From Sporosarcina oncorhynchi (lineage in GTDB: Bacteria > Bacillota > Bacilli > Bacillales_A > Planococcaceae), in contig NZ_CP129118.1 of NCBI RefSeq assembly GCF_033304615.1, forward strand, positions 430,001 to 494,000: a stretch of 64,000 nt of DNA. The letters run 5' to 3'. Positions within the stretch are counted from its first letter, which is position 1. Each line of letters starts with the position of its first letter. The notes under the pieces were generated by a model. The model saw nothing but the letters and a program-made list of their open reading frames with translations, ran no database searches and had not been told where the DNA came from. Made by a program: the position numbers and the translations under genes. Below, in pieces: positions 8,428-16,586 of this stretch.

Positions 8428-8913
8428 ATGAAACTTAAAACGATGACGCTCACGGCGCTGTTCGCCGCACTTTGTGTCGTCGGCGGATTCATTAAAATCC
8501 CGTCAGGCATCGGCTCACTGGCGCTCGACACCGTTCCTGCGCTGCTCGCGGCATCTTTTTTGCCGCCAGCGCTTGTCGGGTTCGCATCAATGTCCGGACA
8601 TATCGCTTCGGGTCTCTATGCCGGGTTCCCATTAGGCCCGATTCATATACTAATTGCGATTGAAATGTTCATCATCCTCTACGTGTTCACCCGTATGCAC
8701 AAAGCGGGACGGCATATTTGGAAATGGGTATTTTTCATCGTTGCCAACGGTCTTGTTGCACCATTGCCACTTTATTTCATCATCTCACCCGCATTTCTCG
8801 TTGCCGCAGTGCCATCCATTTTCTTGGCGACAGTCCTAAACGCGGCCGTCGCAATCATCGTCATGCCGGCACTCGCTAAAGTGACAAATGACAGAATGGG
8901 TTTACTGAAATGA
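8428..8913 (+). CDS. ECF transporter S component, probable alpha-ribazole transporter CblT
   Basis: A 161-residue, very hydrophobic protein with about five to six membrane segments and the look of an energy-coupling-factor substrate-binding subunit (TLTALFAALCVVGGFIKIP near the start, glycine/proline-rich loops). The adjacent, overlapping gene at 8910 resembles alpha-ribazole kinase CblS. In Listeria and Geobacillus, CblT (ECF S type) and CblS act together to import and phosphorylate alpha-ribazole, the lower-ligand precursor. I infer the same pair here. The ECF energising module is not in the window. Another substrate such as cobinamide remains possible. Confidence 0.7.
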   Translation: MKLKTMTLTALFAALCVVGGFIKIPSGIGSLALDTVPALLAASFLPPALVGFASMSGHIASGLYAGFPLGPIHILIAIEMFIILYVFTRMHKAGRHIWKWVFFIVANGLVAPLPLYFIISPAFLVAAVPSIFLATVLNAAVAIIVMPALAKVTNDRMGLLK

Positions 8914-9590
8914 GAAATGCAGTGGACATTGGTGGCGGATTCGTTATCACTACAGACAACTCCGGCGGCATCGGCATGAAACCTGCTGATCTCGTCGAAG
9001 CACCTGATCAGCTAACCGCCTACTTCGCCACACGTGTCGCACTCCTTGAGCAATGGGCGGCACAAGCCGAACCTATTTCCGTCCTCATCCACAACTTCAG
9101 TGGACCGGAAAGCTGGCAAGCTTACGAACAAGGCGTCCGCGACGCTTTTCATGAAGCAGACTGCGATCCGCCGCCAATCACCGGAAGCACGGAATCCAAC
9201 ATGACCCTACTTCAATCTGCCCTCGCCGTCACCATCATCGGCAAACGCAAGGACGTGCCGGTTACCAATGACGTGCACTGGTTCATCTACGGCAAACCAT
9301 TAGTCGGCAATGAAGTACTCGAAAACAACCAACAACTAGCTTCCTTGCAATTAATTAAGGAAGCTATAGATCAAGGTTTAATCCAACAGATTTGGCCAGT
9401 AGGATCAGGTGGCATTCAGTCTGAATACAGAAACCTAACCGGCAATGCGAATTGTGAAATCCAAACAGATGTAGCTATCCACAAATCCGCCGGCCCGGCA
9501 ACTAGTGTACTCATTGGTGTAAGCATCGATAGAATAAAAGAAGCACAAAACCATTTCGGAGATTTTTTCTATGAAATTAGTATTGGTTAA
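8910..9590 (+). CDS. Probable alpha-ribazole kinase CblS (AIR-synthase-like fold)
   Basis: A 226-residue protein whose N-terminus (IGGGFVITTDNSGGIGMKPA) resembles the ATP-binding half of PurM/ThiL-type (AIR synthase related) enzymes. This architecture is what I recall for alpha-ribazole kinases CblS, which make alpha-ribazole phosphate for CobS. It overlaps the S-component gene by ATGA and is the last gene of the salvage operon, followed immediately by a strong terminator. The combination of an S component and this kinase supports the assignment; the enzyme name rests on context and motif memory rather than an alignment. Confidence 0.65.
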   Translation: MRNAVDIGGGFVITTDNSGGIGMKPADLVEAPDQLTAYFATRVALLEQWAAQAEPISVLIHNFSGPESWQAYEQGVRDAFHEADCDPPPITGSTESNMTLLQSALAVTIIGKRKDVPVTNDVHWFIYGKPLVGNEVLENNQQLASLQLIKEAIDQGLIQQIWPVGSGGIQSEYRNLTGNANCEIQTDVAIHKSAGPATSVLIGVSIDRIKEAQNHFGDFFYEISIG

Positions 9591-9591
9591 T

Positions 9592-9640
9592 AAGCGGTTT
9601 AACGCAGTAACACTATGCGTTAAACCGCTTTTGTGTTTTT
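9592..9640 (+). terminator. Rho-independent terminator of the cobalamin operon
   Basis: A perfect 15-bp inverted repeat, AAGCGGTTTAACGCA (9592-9606) and its complement (9616-9630), encloses a 9-base loop and is followed by a T-rich tail (TTGTGTTTTT). It begins two bases after the stop of the kinase gene. Confidence 0.93.
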
Positions 9641-9710
9641 GTGCAATTTTTATTGTTTTACCATTACTTCTCCACCCCTGTTAAGAAGTTGTTTTTAGAT
9701 GATTGAAGTG

Positions 9711-9830
9711 CAGGGCCGCGACTCCTTGGGGATAAGCGTGCCAGGAAAGACCCCGGAGGATCGCAAAGCGACCGAAGAGGCTTCCTCCTGCCCCACGGAA
9801 AGCGCCCGTCTGAAGCGGAAATCCTAGCTG
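9711..9830. repeat. Intergenic GC-rich repeat of Bacillales type
   Basis: A stretch of about 120 bp containing GGCCGCGACTCCTTGGGG, GAAAGACCCCGGAGGATCGC and GACCGAAGAGGCTTCC, ending GAAGCGGAAATCC. From memory it matches a family of short dispersed intergenic repeats common in Bacillus-group genomes. Internal complementary GC segments allow a folded RNA or DNA structure. It lies between the cobalamin terminator and the fadF promoter. The remaining 9831-9995 holds no gene that I can support. Confidence 0.6.
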
Positions 9831-9995
9831 TATCCTGTTAACTTATTACTACTGTTGCTTCAATCCATATAAAAAATGCTTGACCAGAGGTAAGAACGCG
9901 TCGGCCCGTAACGCAAATCATCGTGCTAGAAGTAGATAACTTTATTCACCACATACAAAATCATCAAAAAAGTATATCAAAATACAAAATAGGCA

Positions 9996-10025
9996 TTGAC
10001 TGAATGCTCATTCATATCTTAGACT
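9996..10025 (+). promoter_or_regulatory. fadF promoter with overlapping palindromic operator
   Basis: TTGACT (9996-10001) can serve as -35 and TAGACT (10020-10025) as -10 with an 18-bp spacer. The near-perfect palindrome TGAATGCTCATTCA (10001-10014) lies between them. It resembles the half-sites of the B. subtilis FadR box (TGAATGA...TCATTCA), so a TetR-type repressor of fatty-acid degradation probably blocks RNA polymerase here. The TetR gene at 17745 is the obvious local candidate. Confidence 0.6.
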
Positions 10026-10105
10026 AGACAATAGAACATCGACATAATCGACAAAATCTACTACACTATTCATAATTGGCTCGTTAAAGGAAGGAGAGAA
10101 TACGA

Positions 10106-12256
10106 ATGAACGCACTATTAATCGCAAACTGGGTTTTATTCCTGGCAGTCGTTGCATATGCCTTGGCTTTATTCACACATTTAATCACCACACGCGTCCA
10201 GTTCGTCAAACTCGGCCGTAAAGAAGAGTTTGACAGCAACGTTTCCCGCCGATTACATGCAGTTTGGGTAAACGTTTTCGGACAAAAGAAACTATTGAAG
10301 GATAAGAAGAGTGGTATTATCCACGTCATGTTCTTCTACGGATTCCTCTTAGTCCAATTAGGGGCAATTGACCTCATTTGGAAAGGGCTGAAACCGGGCT
10401 CACATTTACCGTTTGGACCAATCTACGGAGGATTCACATTCTTCCAGGAAATCGTCGTATTCACAATCCTCGTCGCAGTCGTTTGGGCATTCCATAGACG
10501 CTACGTCGAAAAACTTGTCCGCCTCAAGCGCGGATGGAAATCGGGTCTTGTCCTTATTTTCATTGGACTGCTCATGATTTCTACCCTAATCGCAAACGGA
10601 GCGAACATGATTTGGCAAGGCCATGAAACTACGTGGACGGAACCGATGGCATCCGCTATTGCAACCGCTTTCAGCTTCATGTCACCAACAGCTGCGGCTG
10701 CAGTGTTCTTTGTCGCATGGTGGGTGCATTTGCTGACGTTGCTGACATTCCTAGTTTACGTGCCGCAATCCAAACACGCGCACTTAATCGCTGGACCGAT
10801 CAATACGTATATGATGCGTTTTGACCGCCGCGGAAAACTCGCGCCAATCGACTTCGAAGCACTTGAAGAAGTGGAAGACGAAGATGAAATGCCTGCACTT
10901 GGGGTAGGTAAAATTACCGATTTCACTCAAAAACAGATGATCGACTTCTACGCATGCGTTGAATGTGGTCGCTGTACGAATATGTGTCCGGCTACAGGGA
11001 CAGGCAAAATGCTGTCACCGATGGATCTAATTACGAAACTGCGTGATAACCTGACGAATACAGGTGCACTAGTTACAAAGAAAAATCCGTGGGTGCCGGC
11101 ACCAATGTTCAAAAATTCAAAAGGAAACCAAATCGCACTTGCTGCAGGTCTTGAAGGTGCAACAATGGACGATATTTACAACCCTTCCCTAATCGGTGAC
11201 GTGATTACTGAAGAGGAAATCTGGGCTTGTACAACTTGCCGTAACTGTGAGGATCAATGTCCAGTTATGAACGAGCACGTCGACAAAATCATTGACCTTC
11301 GCCGTTATCTTGTCATGACGGAAGGGAAAATGGATCCAGATGCACAGCGCGCGATGACAAACATCGAGCGTCAAGGGAATCCTTGGGGCATCAACCGTAA
11401 AGAGAAAGAAAACTGGCGTGATGCACGTCCGGATCTTCACATTCCAACAGTGAAGGAATTGAAGAAGGCGGACGAGGAATTCGACTATCTATTATGGGTT
11501 GGTTCCATGGGTTCATTTGACAACCGTTCACAGAAGATTGCTCTTTCATTCGCACATCTACTGAACGAAGCGGGCGTCAAATTCGCTATTCTTGGGAATA
11601 AAGAAAAGAACTCCGGTGATACTCCGCGTCGTCTAGGGAACGAATTCTTGTTCCAAGAACTTGCGACAGCAAATATCGCGGAATTTGAAAAAGCGGGTGT
11701 TACAAAGATCGTTACGATTGACCCGCATGCATACAACATTTTCAAAAACGAATATCCGGATTTCGGCTACAAAGCGGAAGTCCTCCACCACACTGAAATG
11801 CTGTATGACCTTGTCCAGCAAGGGAAATTGAAGCCGGTACATGCCATCAATGAAACAATTACATTCCATGATTCATGTTACCTCGGCAGATATAACGATG
11901 TTTATGATCCACCGCGTGAAATTCTGAGAGCGATTCCGGGTGTCAATCTTGTCGAGATGAAACGTAACCGCGAAGACGGCATGTGCTGTGGAGCGGGTGG
12001 CGGATTAATGTGGATGGAAGAAGATACAGGACACCGCGTTAACGTTGCACGAACTGAACAAGCGATGGAAGTTAGCCCAGGGATTATTTCATCCGGCTGT
12101 CCATACTGCTTGACGATGTTGTCTGACGGAACGAAAGCGATTGAAGTAGAAGAGACCGTCGGAACTTACGACATTGCAGAGCTTCTTGAAAGATCGATTT
12201 TCGGTGAAGACTTCCAACCGGTTTTGGAAGAGGAAGAAGAACCAGTTCTTCAATAA
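10106..12256 (+). CDS. fadF: Membrane iron-sulfur oxidoreductase FadF
   Basis: A 716-residue protein with an N-terminal membrane domain of about five helices (residues 1-230). It continues with two ferredoxin-type clusters (CVECGRCTNMCP and CTTCRNCEDQCP, about residues 289 and 378) and a heterodisulfide-reductase-like C-terminal part with two cysteine-rich CCG-type motifs (around DSCYLGRYND and MCCGAGGG, then CPYC). Such FadF proteins are thought to pass electrons from acyl-CoA dehydrogenases, via electron-transfer flavoprotein, to the quinone pool. The gene has AAGGAGAG before its ATG and its own promoter and terminator, and sits directly upstream of beta-oxidation genes, which supports that role. 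Confidence 0.9.
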   Translation: MNALLIANWVLFLAVVAYALALFTHLITTRVQFVKLGRKEEFDSNVSRRLHAVWVNVFGQKKLLKDKKSGIIHVMFFYGFLLVQLGAIDLIWKGLKPGSHLPFGPIYGGFTFFQEIVVFTILVAVVWAFHRRYVEKLVRLKRGWKSGLVLIFIGLLMISTLIANGANMIWQGHETTWTEPMASAIATAFSFMSPTAAAAVFFVAWWVHLLTLLTFLVYVPQSKHAHLIAGPINTYMMRFDRRGKLAPIDFEALEEVEDEDEMPALGVGKITDFTQKQMIDFYACVECGRCTNMCPATGTGKMLSPMDLITKLRDNLTNTGALVTKKNPWVPAPMFKNSKGNQIALAAGLEGATMDDIYNPSLIGDVITEEEIWACTTCRNCEDQCPVMNEHVDKIIDLRRYLVMTEGKMDPDAQRAMTNIERQGNPWGINRKEKENWRDARPDLHIPTVKELKKADEEFDYLLWVGSMGSFDNRSQKIALSFAHLLNEAGVKFAILGNKEKNSGDTPRRLGNEFLFQELATANIAEFEKAGVTKIVTIDPHAYNIFKNEYPDFGYKAEVLHHTEMLYDLVQQGKLKPVHAINETITFHDSCYLGRYNDVYDPPREILRAIPGVNLVEMKRNREDGMCCGAGGGLMWMEEDTGHRVNVARTEQAMEVSPGIISSGCPYCLTMLSDGTKAIEVEETVGTYDIAELLERSIFGEDFQPVLEEEEEPVLQ

Positions 12257-12334
12257 ACATTATTGCTAGATTTCAACATCAGCGTTATACTCAACTAAAT
12301 GGGAGGCTTGATAGACTTCAAGCTTCCGGAAATG

Positions 12335-12364
12335 AAGGGAGTCCTCGTACTCCCTTTTCTTTTG
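12335..12364 (+). terminator. Terminator after fadF
   Basis: AAGGGAGT (12335-12342) pairs with ACTCCCTT (12349-12356) around a 6-base loop and is followed by TTCTTTT. A weaker hairpin (GCTTGA/TCAAGC) lies just upstream. Confidence 0.85.
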
Positions 12365-12408
12365 AAAAGCAGTCGAGCGAGCGTTCAGTCGTAATGTAAT
12401 AACTAGAA

Positions 12409-12424
12409 ATGAAAACGTTCTCAT
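12409..12424 (+). promoter_or_regulatory. Candidate CcpA (cre) site before thiolase
   Basis: ATGAAAACGTTCTCAT fits the catabolite-responsive element consensus WTGNAANCGNWWNCAW at every position but one. It is centred about 36 bases before the thiolase start, where binding of CcpA would repress the operon when glucose is present. No separate promoter is clear. Confidence 0.6.
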
Positions 12425-12452
12425 TATCATGTTGAAATGGAGGAGACGAATT

Positions 12453-13640
12453 ATGAACAAAACAGTCATCATCGATGGAGCACGTACACCATTTGGCAAA
12501 ATGGGTGGCGCTTTATCCACAAAAACAGCAAGTGATCTTGGAGCCATTGCGATTAAAGAAGCGTTGAATCGTTCCGGTGTGAAGGCAGAAGAGGTGGATG
12601 AAGTCATCGTCGGTACCGTGCTGCAAGCAGGCCAAGGTCAAATCCCTTCAAGACAAGCCGCAACGAAAGCTGGATTACCGTGGTCAGTCAAAACCGAAAC
12701 CATTAATAAAGTATGTGCTTCAGGTATGCGCGCCGTATCACTCGCAGATCAGCTTATTCGTCTTGGTGACGAAGAAGTTATCGTTGCAGGCGGCATGGAA
12801 TCGATGTCTAACGCGCCATATTATTTGCCAAAAGGGCGCTTCGGTCTGAAAATGGGCGACGCGCAACTAGTAGACGGCATGATCTATGATGGACTGTCTT
12901 GTTCATTTTCACCGGACCGCGTCCATATGGGAACGTACGGCAATCAGACAGCAGAAAAATTCGCATTGACACGTGAGCAGCAGGACGAATGGTCATTGCG
13001 CAGTCACGAACGTGCGCTCAAAGCGATAGATGATGGAAAGTTTGCAAAAGAGATTGTCGCTGTGGAAATTCCTCAACGTAAAGGCGACGCTATCCAAGTC
13101 GATACGGACGAAGCCCCTCGCCGCGATACATCGCTTGAAGGTCTTGCAAAATTGCGCCCTGCATTCGGAAAGGACGGCACGATCACGGCCGGAAACGCAC
13201 CCGGTGTCAACGATGGAGCATGTGCGTTAGTGCTCATGAATGAAGAGCGTGCAGAAAATGAAGGTAAAGCGGTACTTGCGACAATTCTCGGTCACGCCGA
13301 AGTAGCAATCGAACCAGAAAACTTCCCGCAAACGCCAGGGCTAGTCATCAACGCATTACTGAAAAAGACGGGTAAGACATTGGAAGAAATCGACCTGTTT
13401 GAAATAAACGAAGCGTTTGCTGCCGTTGCTCTCGCAAGCTCGCAAATCGCTGAACTGGATCCTGAAAAAGTGAACGTCAACGGTGGAGCAGTTGCACTCG
13501 GACACCCAATCGGCGCAAGCGGTGCACGCATTATTTTAACACTCGCGTATGAACTGAAACGGCGAGGTGGCGGCATCGGCATCGCATCCATCTGTTCGGG
13601 AGGCGGGCAAGGCGACGCAATTATGATTGAAGTGAAATAA
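12453..13640 (+). CDS. Acetyl-CoA C-acyltransferase (thiolase)
   Basis: A 395-residue thiolase that cleaves 3-ketoacyl-CoA or condenses two acetyl-CoA. The nucleophile Cys lies in [11 protein letters not shown], the catalytic His in [16 protein letters not shown], and the second Cys in [11 protein letters not shown], so the enzyme looks complete. ATG 12453 has GGAGGAGA upstream; an in-frame ATG at 12429 lacks this. It is followed after 25 bases by the 3-hydroxyacyl-CoA dehydrogenase gene, matching the mmgAB/fadA-type arrangement of Bacilli. Whether its main substrate is acetoacetyl-CoA or longer ketoacyl-CoA cannot be read from sequence. Confidence 0.92.
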   Translation: MNKTVIIDGARTPFGKMGGALSTKTASDLGAIAIKEALNRSGVKAEEVDEVIVGTVLQAGQGQIPSRQAATKAGLPWSVKTETINKVCASGMRAVSLADQLIRLGDEEVIVAGGMESMSNAPYYLPKGRFGLKMGDAQLVDGMIYDGLSCSFSPDRVHMGTYGNQTAEKFALTREQQDEWSLRSHERALKAIDDGKFAKEIVAVEIPQRKGDAIQVDTDEAPRRDTSLEGLAKLRPAFGKDGTITAGNAPGVNDGACALVLMNEERAENEGKAVLATILGHAEVAIEPENFPQTPGLVINALLKKTGKTLEEIDLFEINEAFAAVALASSQIAELDPEKVNVNGGAVALGHPIGASGARIILTLAYELKRRGGGIGIASICSGGGQGDAIMIEVK

Positions 13641-13665
13641 GTTACTAGAGACGGAGGCAAAACAT

Positions 13666-14517
13666 ATGACGATCCAAAAAGTATTAGTCATCGGCGCGGG
13701 ACAAATGGGCGGAGGCATCGCACAAGTTTGTGCACAAGCCGGATTTGACGTGAAACTGAATGATATTAAAGAAGCGTCTTATACAAAAGGCATCGGTGTT
13801 ATTACGAAGAACCTTTCACGCAATGTCGAGAAAGGCAGAATGACAGAAGATGAAAAGAATGCAGTTCTAGGACGCATTACAATGTCTCTAGACCTGCAAG
13901 ATGCAGCAGACGTTGATATTGTCATTGAAGCCGCTGTTGAAAACATGGCTATTAAAAAAACGATCTTCGCACAGCTCGATGAAATTGCACCGAAGCATGC
14001 GATTTTAGCGACAAACACTTCATCGTTGCCGATTACAGAAATCGCTGCAGCGACAAAGCGTCCCGAAAATGTTATCGGTATGCACTATATGAACCCAGTG
14101 CCTGTCATGAAACTCGTTGAAATCATTCGAGGACTTGCGACTTCTGATGAAGTGTATGAGGCAGTCGAAGAGATGACGCGCAAACTGTCGAAAACACCTG
14201 TTGAAGTAAATGACTACCCAGGATTTGTCGCGAACCGCGTACTTATGCCGATGATCAATGAAGCGATTTACACATTGTATGAAGGTGTCGCGTCAAAAGA
14301 AGCGATTGACGACGTCATGAAGCTCGGCATGAATCATCCGATGGGGCCGCTGCAACTCGCAGATTTCATTGGCCTCGACACTTGCCTTTATATTATGGAG
14401 ACATTGCACGAAGGATTCGGCGATTCCAAATACCGCCCATGCCCGTTGCTAAGGAAATATGTCAACGCAGGCTGGCTCGGTAAAAAATCCGGCCGCGGTT
14501 TCTATGAGTATAGTTAA
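13666..14517 (+). CDS. 3-hydroxybutyryl-CoA dehydrogenase
   Basis: A 283-residue NAD(P)-dependent dehydrogenase that oxidises (S)-3-hydroxyacyl-CoA to the ketoacyl-CoA for the thiolase encoded just upstream. The Rossmann motif [17 protein letters not shown] is at the N-terminus. [17 protein letters not shown] carries the catalytic His, and [19 protein letters not shown] begins the C-terminal dimerisation domain. GGAGGC precedes the ATG. It corresponds to MmgB-type enzymes of Bacillus. Confidence 0.92.
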   Translation: MTIQKVLVIGAGQMGGGIAQVCAQAGFDVKLNDIKEASYTKGIGVITKNLSRNVEKGRMTEDEKNAVLGRITMSLDLQDAADVDIVIEAAVENMAIKKTIFAQLDEIAPKHAILATNTSSLPITEIAAATKRPENVIGMHYMNPVPVMKLVEIIRGLATSDEVYEAVEEMTRKLSKTPVEVNDYPGFVANRVLMPMINEAIYTLYEGVASKEAIDDVMKLGMNHPMGPLQLADFIGLDTCLYIMETLHEGFGDSKYRPCPLLRKYVNAGWLGKKSGRGFYEYS

Positions 14518-14645
14518 AAAGTAGTGATATAAATTAGTAGCTGCGTGATATACATGGGTCATTGATTGAAATAATCTTTTATCCAATCAATGGAACTGTG
14601 TACTTGTTAAATAAGCTTTGTATTTTAATTAAAGGGGTCGTCATT

Positions 14646-15782
14646 ATGGATTTACAATTCACCGAAGAACAACAGATGATGCGCACGATGGTGAGGGATT
14701 TTGCCAAGACTGAAATCGAGCCGTTCATTCCCCAGATGGAAGCTGGAGAATTCCCGCGCGAAATTCTGAAAAAAATGGGCGAACTTGGTCTTATGGGCAT
14801 TACTGTCCCTAAAAAATACGGCGGCTCCGAAATGGATTTCATTTCGTACATCATCGCCATTCACGAACTGTCGAAAGTGAGCGCGGTTGTCGGTGTTATC
14901 CTATCCGTCCATACATCTGTCGGAACAAATCCGATTATGTATTTTGGCAATGAAGAGCAAAAAGACCGTTACTTGCCGAAAATGGCATCAGGTGAATTTA
15001 TCGGCGCATTTTGCCTGACTGAACCCTCTTCCGGTTCGGACGCTGGATCATTGAAAACGAAAGCCGTCAAAAAAGACGGTCATTATGTACTCAATGGCTC
15101 CAAAGTTTTCATCACAAATGGTGGAGAAGCGGATGTCTATATCGTCTTCGCATCAACGGATTCCACGAAAGGGACATACGGCATCTCTGCCTTCATCGTC
15201 GATAAAAACACACCGGGCCTTATTATCGGAAAAGACGAAGAAAAGATGGGTCTTCACGGATCGCGAACTGTGCAATTGACGTTCGAAGATATGAAAGTGC
15301 CCGCGGCCAATCTGCTTGGTGAAGAAGGAGAAGGCTTTAAAATCGCGATGGCGAACCTCGACGTCGGTCGCATCGGCATCGCTGCCCAATCACTCGGTAT
15401 CGCAGAAGCTGCACTTGAAGCGTCAATCGGATACGCAAAAGAGCGGATCCAATTCGGCAAACCAATCGCAGTGAACCAGGGAATTGGCTTCAAACTTGCA
15501 GATATGGGAACCGCTACAGAAGCAGCTAGACTACTCGTCTACCGTGCAGCGCAACTCCGATCTGAAAACAAATCATGCGGCAAAGAAGCGTCCATGGCTA
15601 AACTGTTCGCATCCCAGGCCGCTATGGACAATGCCATCGAAGCCGTCCAAGTATTCGGAGGCTACGGCTACACTGAAGACTACCCAGTCGAACGCTATTT
15701 CCGCGACGCCAAAGTCACTCAGATCTATGAGGGCACGAGCGAAATCCAACGCATCGTAATTAGTAAGCATCTGACGAAATAA
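14646..15782 (+). CDS. Acyl-CoA dehydrogenase (first copy)
   Basis: A 378-residue FAD flavoenzyme that introduces the 2,3-double bond into acyl-CoA. Signature segments are GAFCLTEPSSGSDAG (FAD binding) and the C-terminal QIYEGTSEIQR with the catalytic Glu. ATG 14646 is supported by family start MDLQFTEEQQ and GGGG upstream; an earlier in-frame ATG (14562) would add a hydrophobic leader not found in the family. A perfect 9-bp inverted repeat (CATTGATTG at 14560-14568, CAATCAATG at 14584-14592) lies upstream and could be an operator or hairpin. It is closely similar to the second copy at 16587. Confidence 0.93.
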   Translation: MDLQFTEEQQMMRTMVRDFAKTEIEPFIPQMEAGEFPREILKKMGELGLMGITVPKKYGGSEMDFISYIIAIHELSKVSAVVGVILSVHTSVGTNPIMYFGNEEQKDRYLPKMASGEFIGAFCLTEPSSGSDAGSLKTKAVKKDGHYVLNGSKVFITNGGEADVYIVFASTDSTKGTYGISAFIVDKNTPGLIIGKDEEKMGLHGSRTVQLTFEDMKVPAANLLGEEGEGFKIAMANLDVGRIGIAAQSLGIAEAALEASIGYAKERIQFGKPIAVNQGIGFKLADMGTATEAARLLVYRAAQLRSENKSCGKEASMAKLFASQAAMDNAIEAVQVFGGYGYTEDYPVERYFRDAKVTQIYEGTSEIQRIVISKHLTK

Positions 15783-15811
15783 CGTTGTTAGGGATGATTT
15801 TACGAATTGTG

Positions 15812-15902
15812 TTGAGCGGTTATATGGTAAACTTGAGCGTAAATCGTGCCAGGTTGAGCGGATATTCCGGAACTTGAGCGGAAATCGTGTCAGGTTGAGC
15901 GG
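15812..15902 (-). repeat. Phased TTGAGCGG array, left part
   Basis: Five cores (TTGAGCGG or TTGAGCGT) begin at 15812, 15833, 15854, 15874 and 15895, with spacing 21, 21, 20 and 21 bp. The array is reported on the minus strand (core CCGCTCAA) because the neighbouring 38-bp element reads in that direction. No gene lies in 15783-16586. Confidence 0.85.
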
Positions 15903-15933
15903 ATATTTTACTCGCCGTTACAATAAAGGGCGA

Positions 15934-16025
15934 AAAGCTAATTGGTCTTTTTTTTCCGCGGGAAGCTCCCTTCGTTATCGTTAATCCGTCGCGCAGAATG
16001 CTTTTGACAAATAAATCTCGGTTTT
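15934..16025 (-). repeat. Array-associated 38-bp element with second block (copy E1)
   Basis: Read on the minus strand, 16025-15988 begins AAAACCGAGAT, contains TTGTCAAAAGCATTC and ends GCGCGAC. After 25 bases comes a second conserved block, CCGCGGAAAAAAAAGACCAA. The same two blocks with nearly the same spacing occur at 59218 and 59509; the first block also occurs at 33913, 43363 and 44669. It sits inside the TTGAGCGG array, splitting it in two. Confidence 0.85.
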
Positions 16026-16056
16026 GCTCTTTGAATTGGGCACGACTAGCACGAGG

Positions 16057-16256
16057 TTGAGCGGATATCTGGAAACTTGAGCGGTTTTGGCTCAATGTTG
16101 AGCGGTTATTCCAGAACTTGAGCGGAAATTGTGTCATGTTGAGCGGTTATTCCAGAACTTGAGCGGAAATCACGCCATGTTGAGCGGTTATTCTAGAACT
16201 TGAGCGGAAATCGCGTCAGGTTGAGCGGTTATTTCGGAACTTGAGCGGAAATCGCG
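16057..16256 (-). repeat. Phased TTGAGCGG array, right part
   Basis: Ten cores begin at 16057, 16077, 16098, 16118, 16139, 16159, 16180, 16200, 16221 and 16241. Spacing alternates strictly 20, 21, 20, 21, so a pair of units is 41 bp; the two alternating spacers resemble TTATTCCAGAAC and AAATCGCGTCAGG. The last unit runs straight into the GCGCYCGTAA-family array. Confidence 0.88.
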
Positions 16257-16486
16257 TTTACGGGCGGGAGTTCCCCGTTTATGGGCGTCCGCTCGGCTAT
16301 TACGAGCGCGAGTCCACCGTTTACGGGCGGCCGCTTGGCTTTTACGGGCGCAAGTCACCTGTTTATGGGCGGCCGCTCGGCTTTTACGGGCGCGAGTCTC
16401 CCGTTTATGGGCGGACAATCGGCTTTTACGGGCGCATGATCGTCATTTACGGGCGCAAGCCCCCGTTTACAGGCGGTACACCCCAC
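16257..16486 (-). repeat. 21-bp GCGCYCGTAA-family array (copy C1)
   Basis: Eleven cores written TTTACGGGCG or TTTATGGGCG on the + strand start at 16257 and recur every 21 bp to 16446, with the last at 16466. Spacers of 11 bases alternate between forms like GGCCGCTCGGC and CGAGTCTCCCG. Because 21 is a multiple of three, long open frames run through it, but none has a ribosome site or recognisable product. The remaining 16487-16586 holds the ribosome site of the next gene and nothing else evident. Confidence 0.88.
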
Positions 16487-16586
16487 AACATTGAGCCGAA
16501 ACTGCATTAACATTGATCACACCTAGTATTCGCATGGTGCGTAAATACCTATTTATTTCAATCATAAACCCAAGGAGGAAACAAAA

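Noticed and set aside
1..9640. Cobalamin riboswitch within the salvage operon
   Set aside because: No B12-box-like leader is seen; gaps are too short or filled by the TGGACTTTT array. A riboswitch would be expected upstream of the window.
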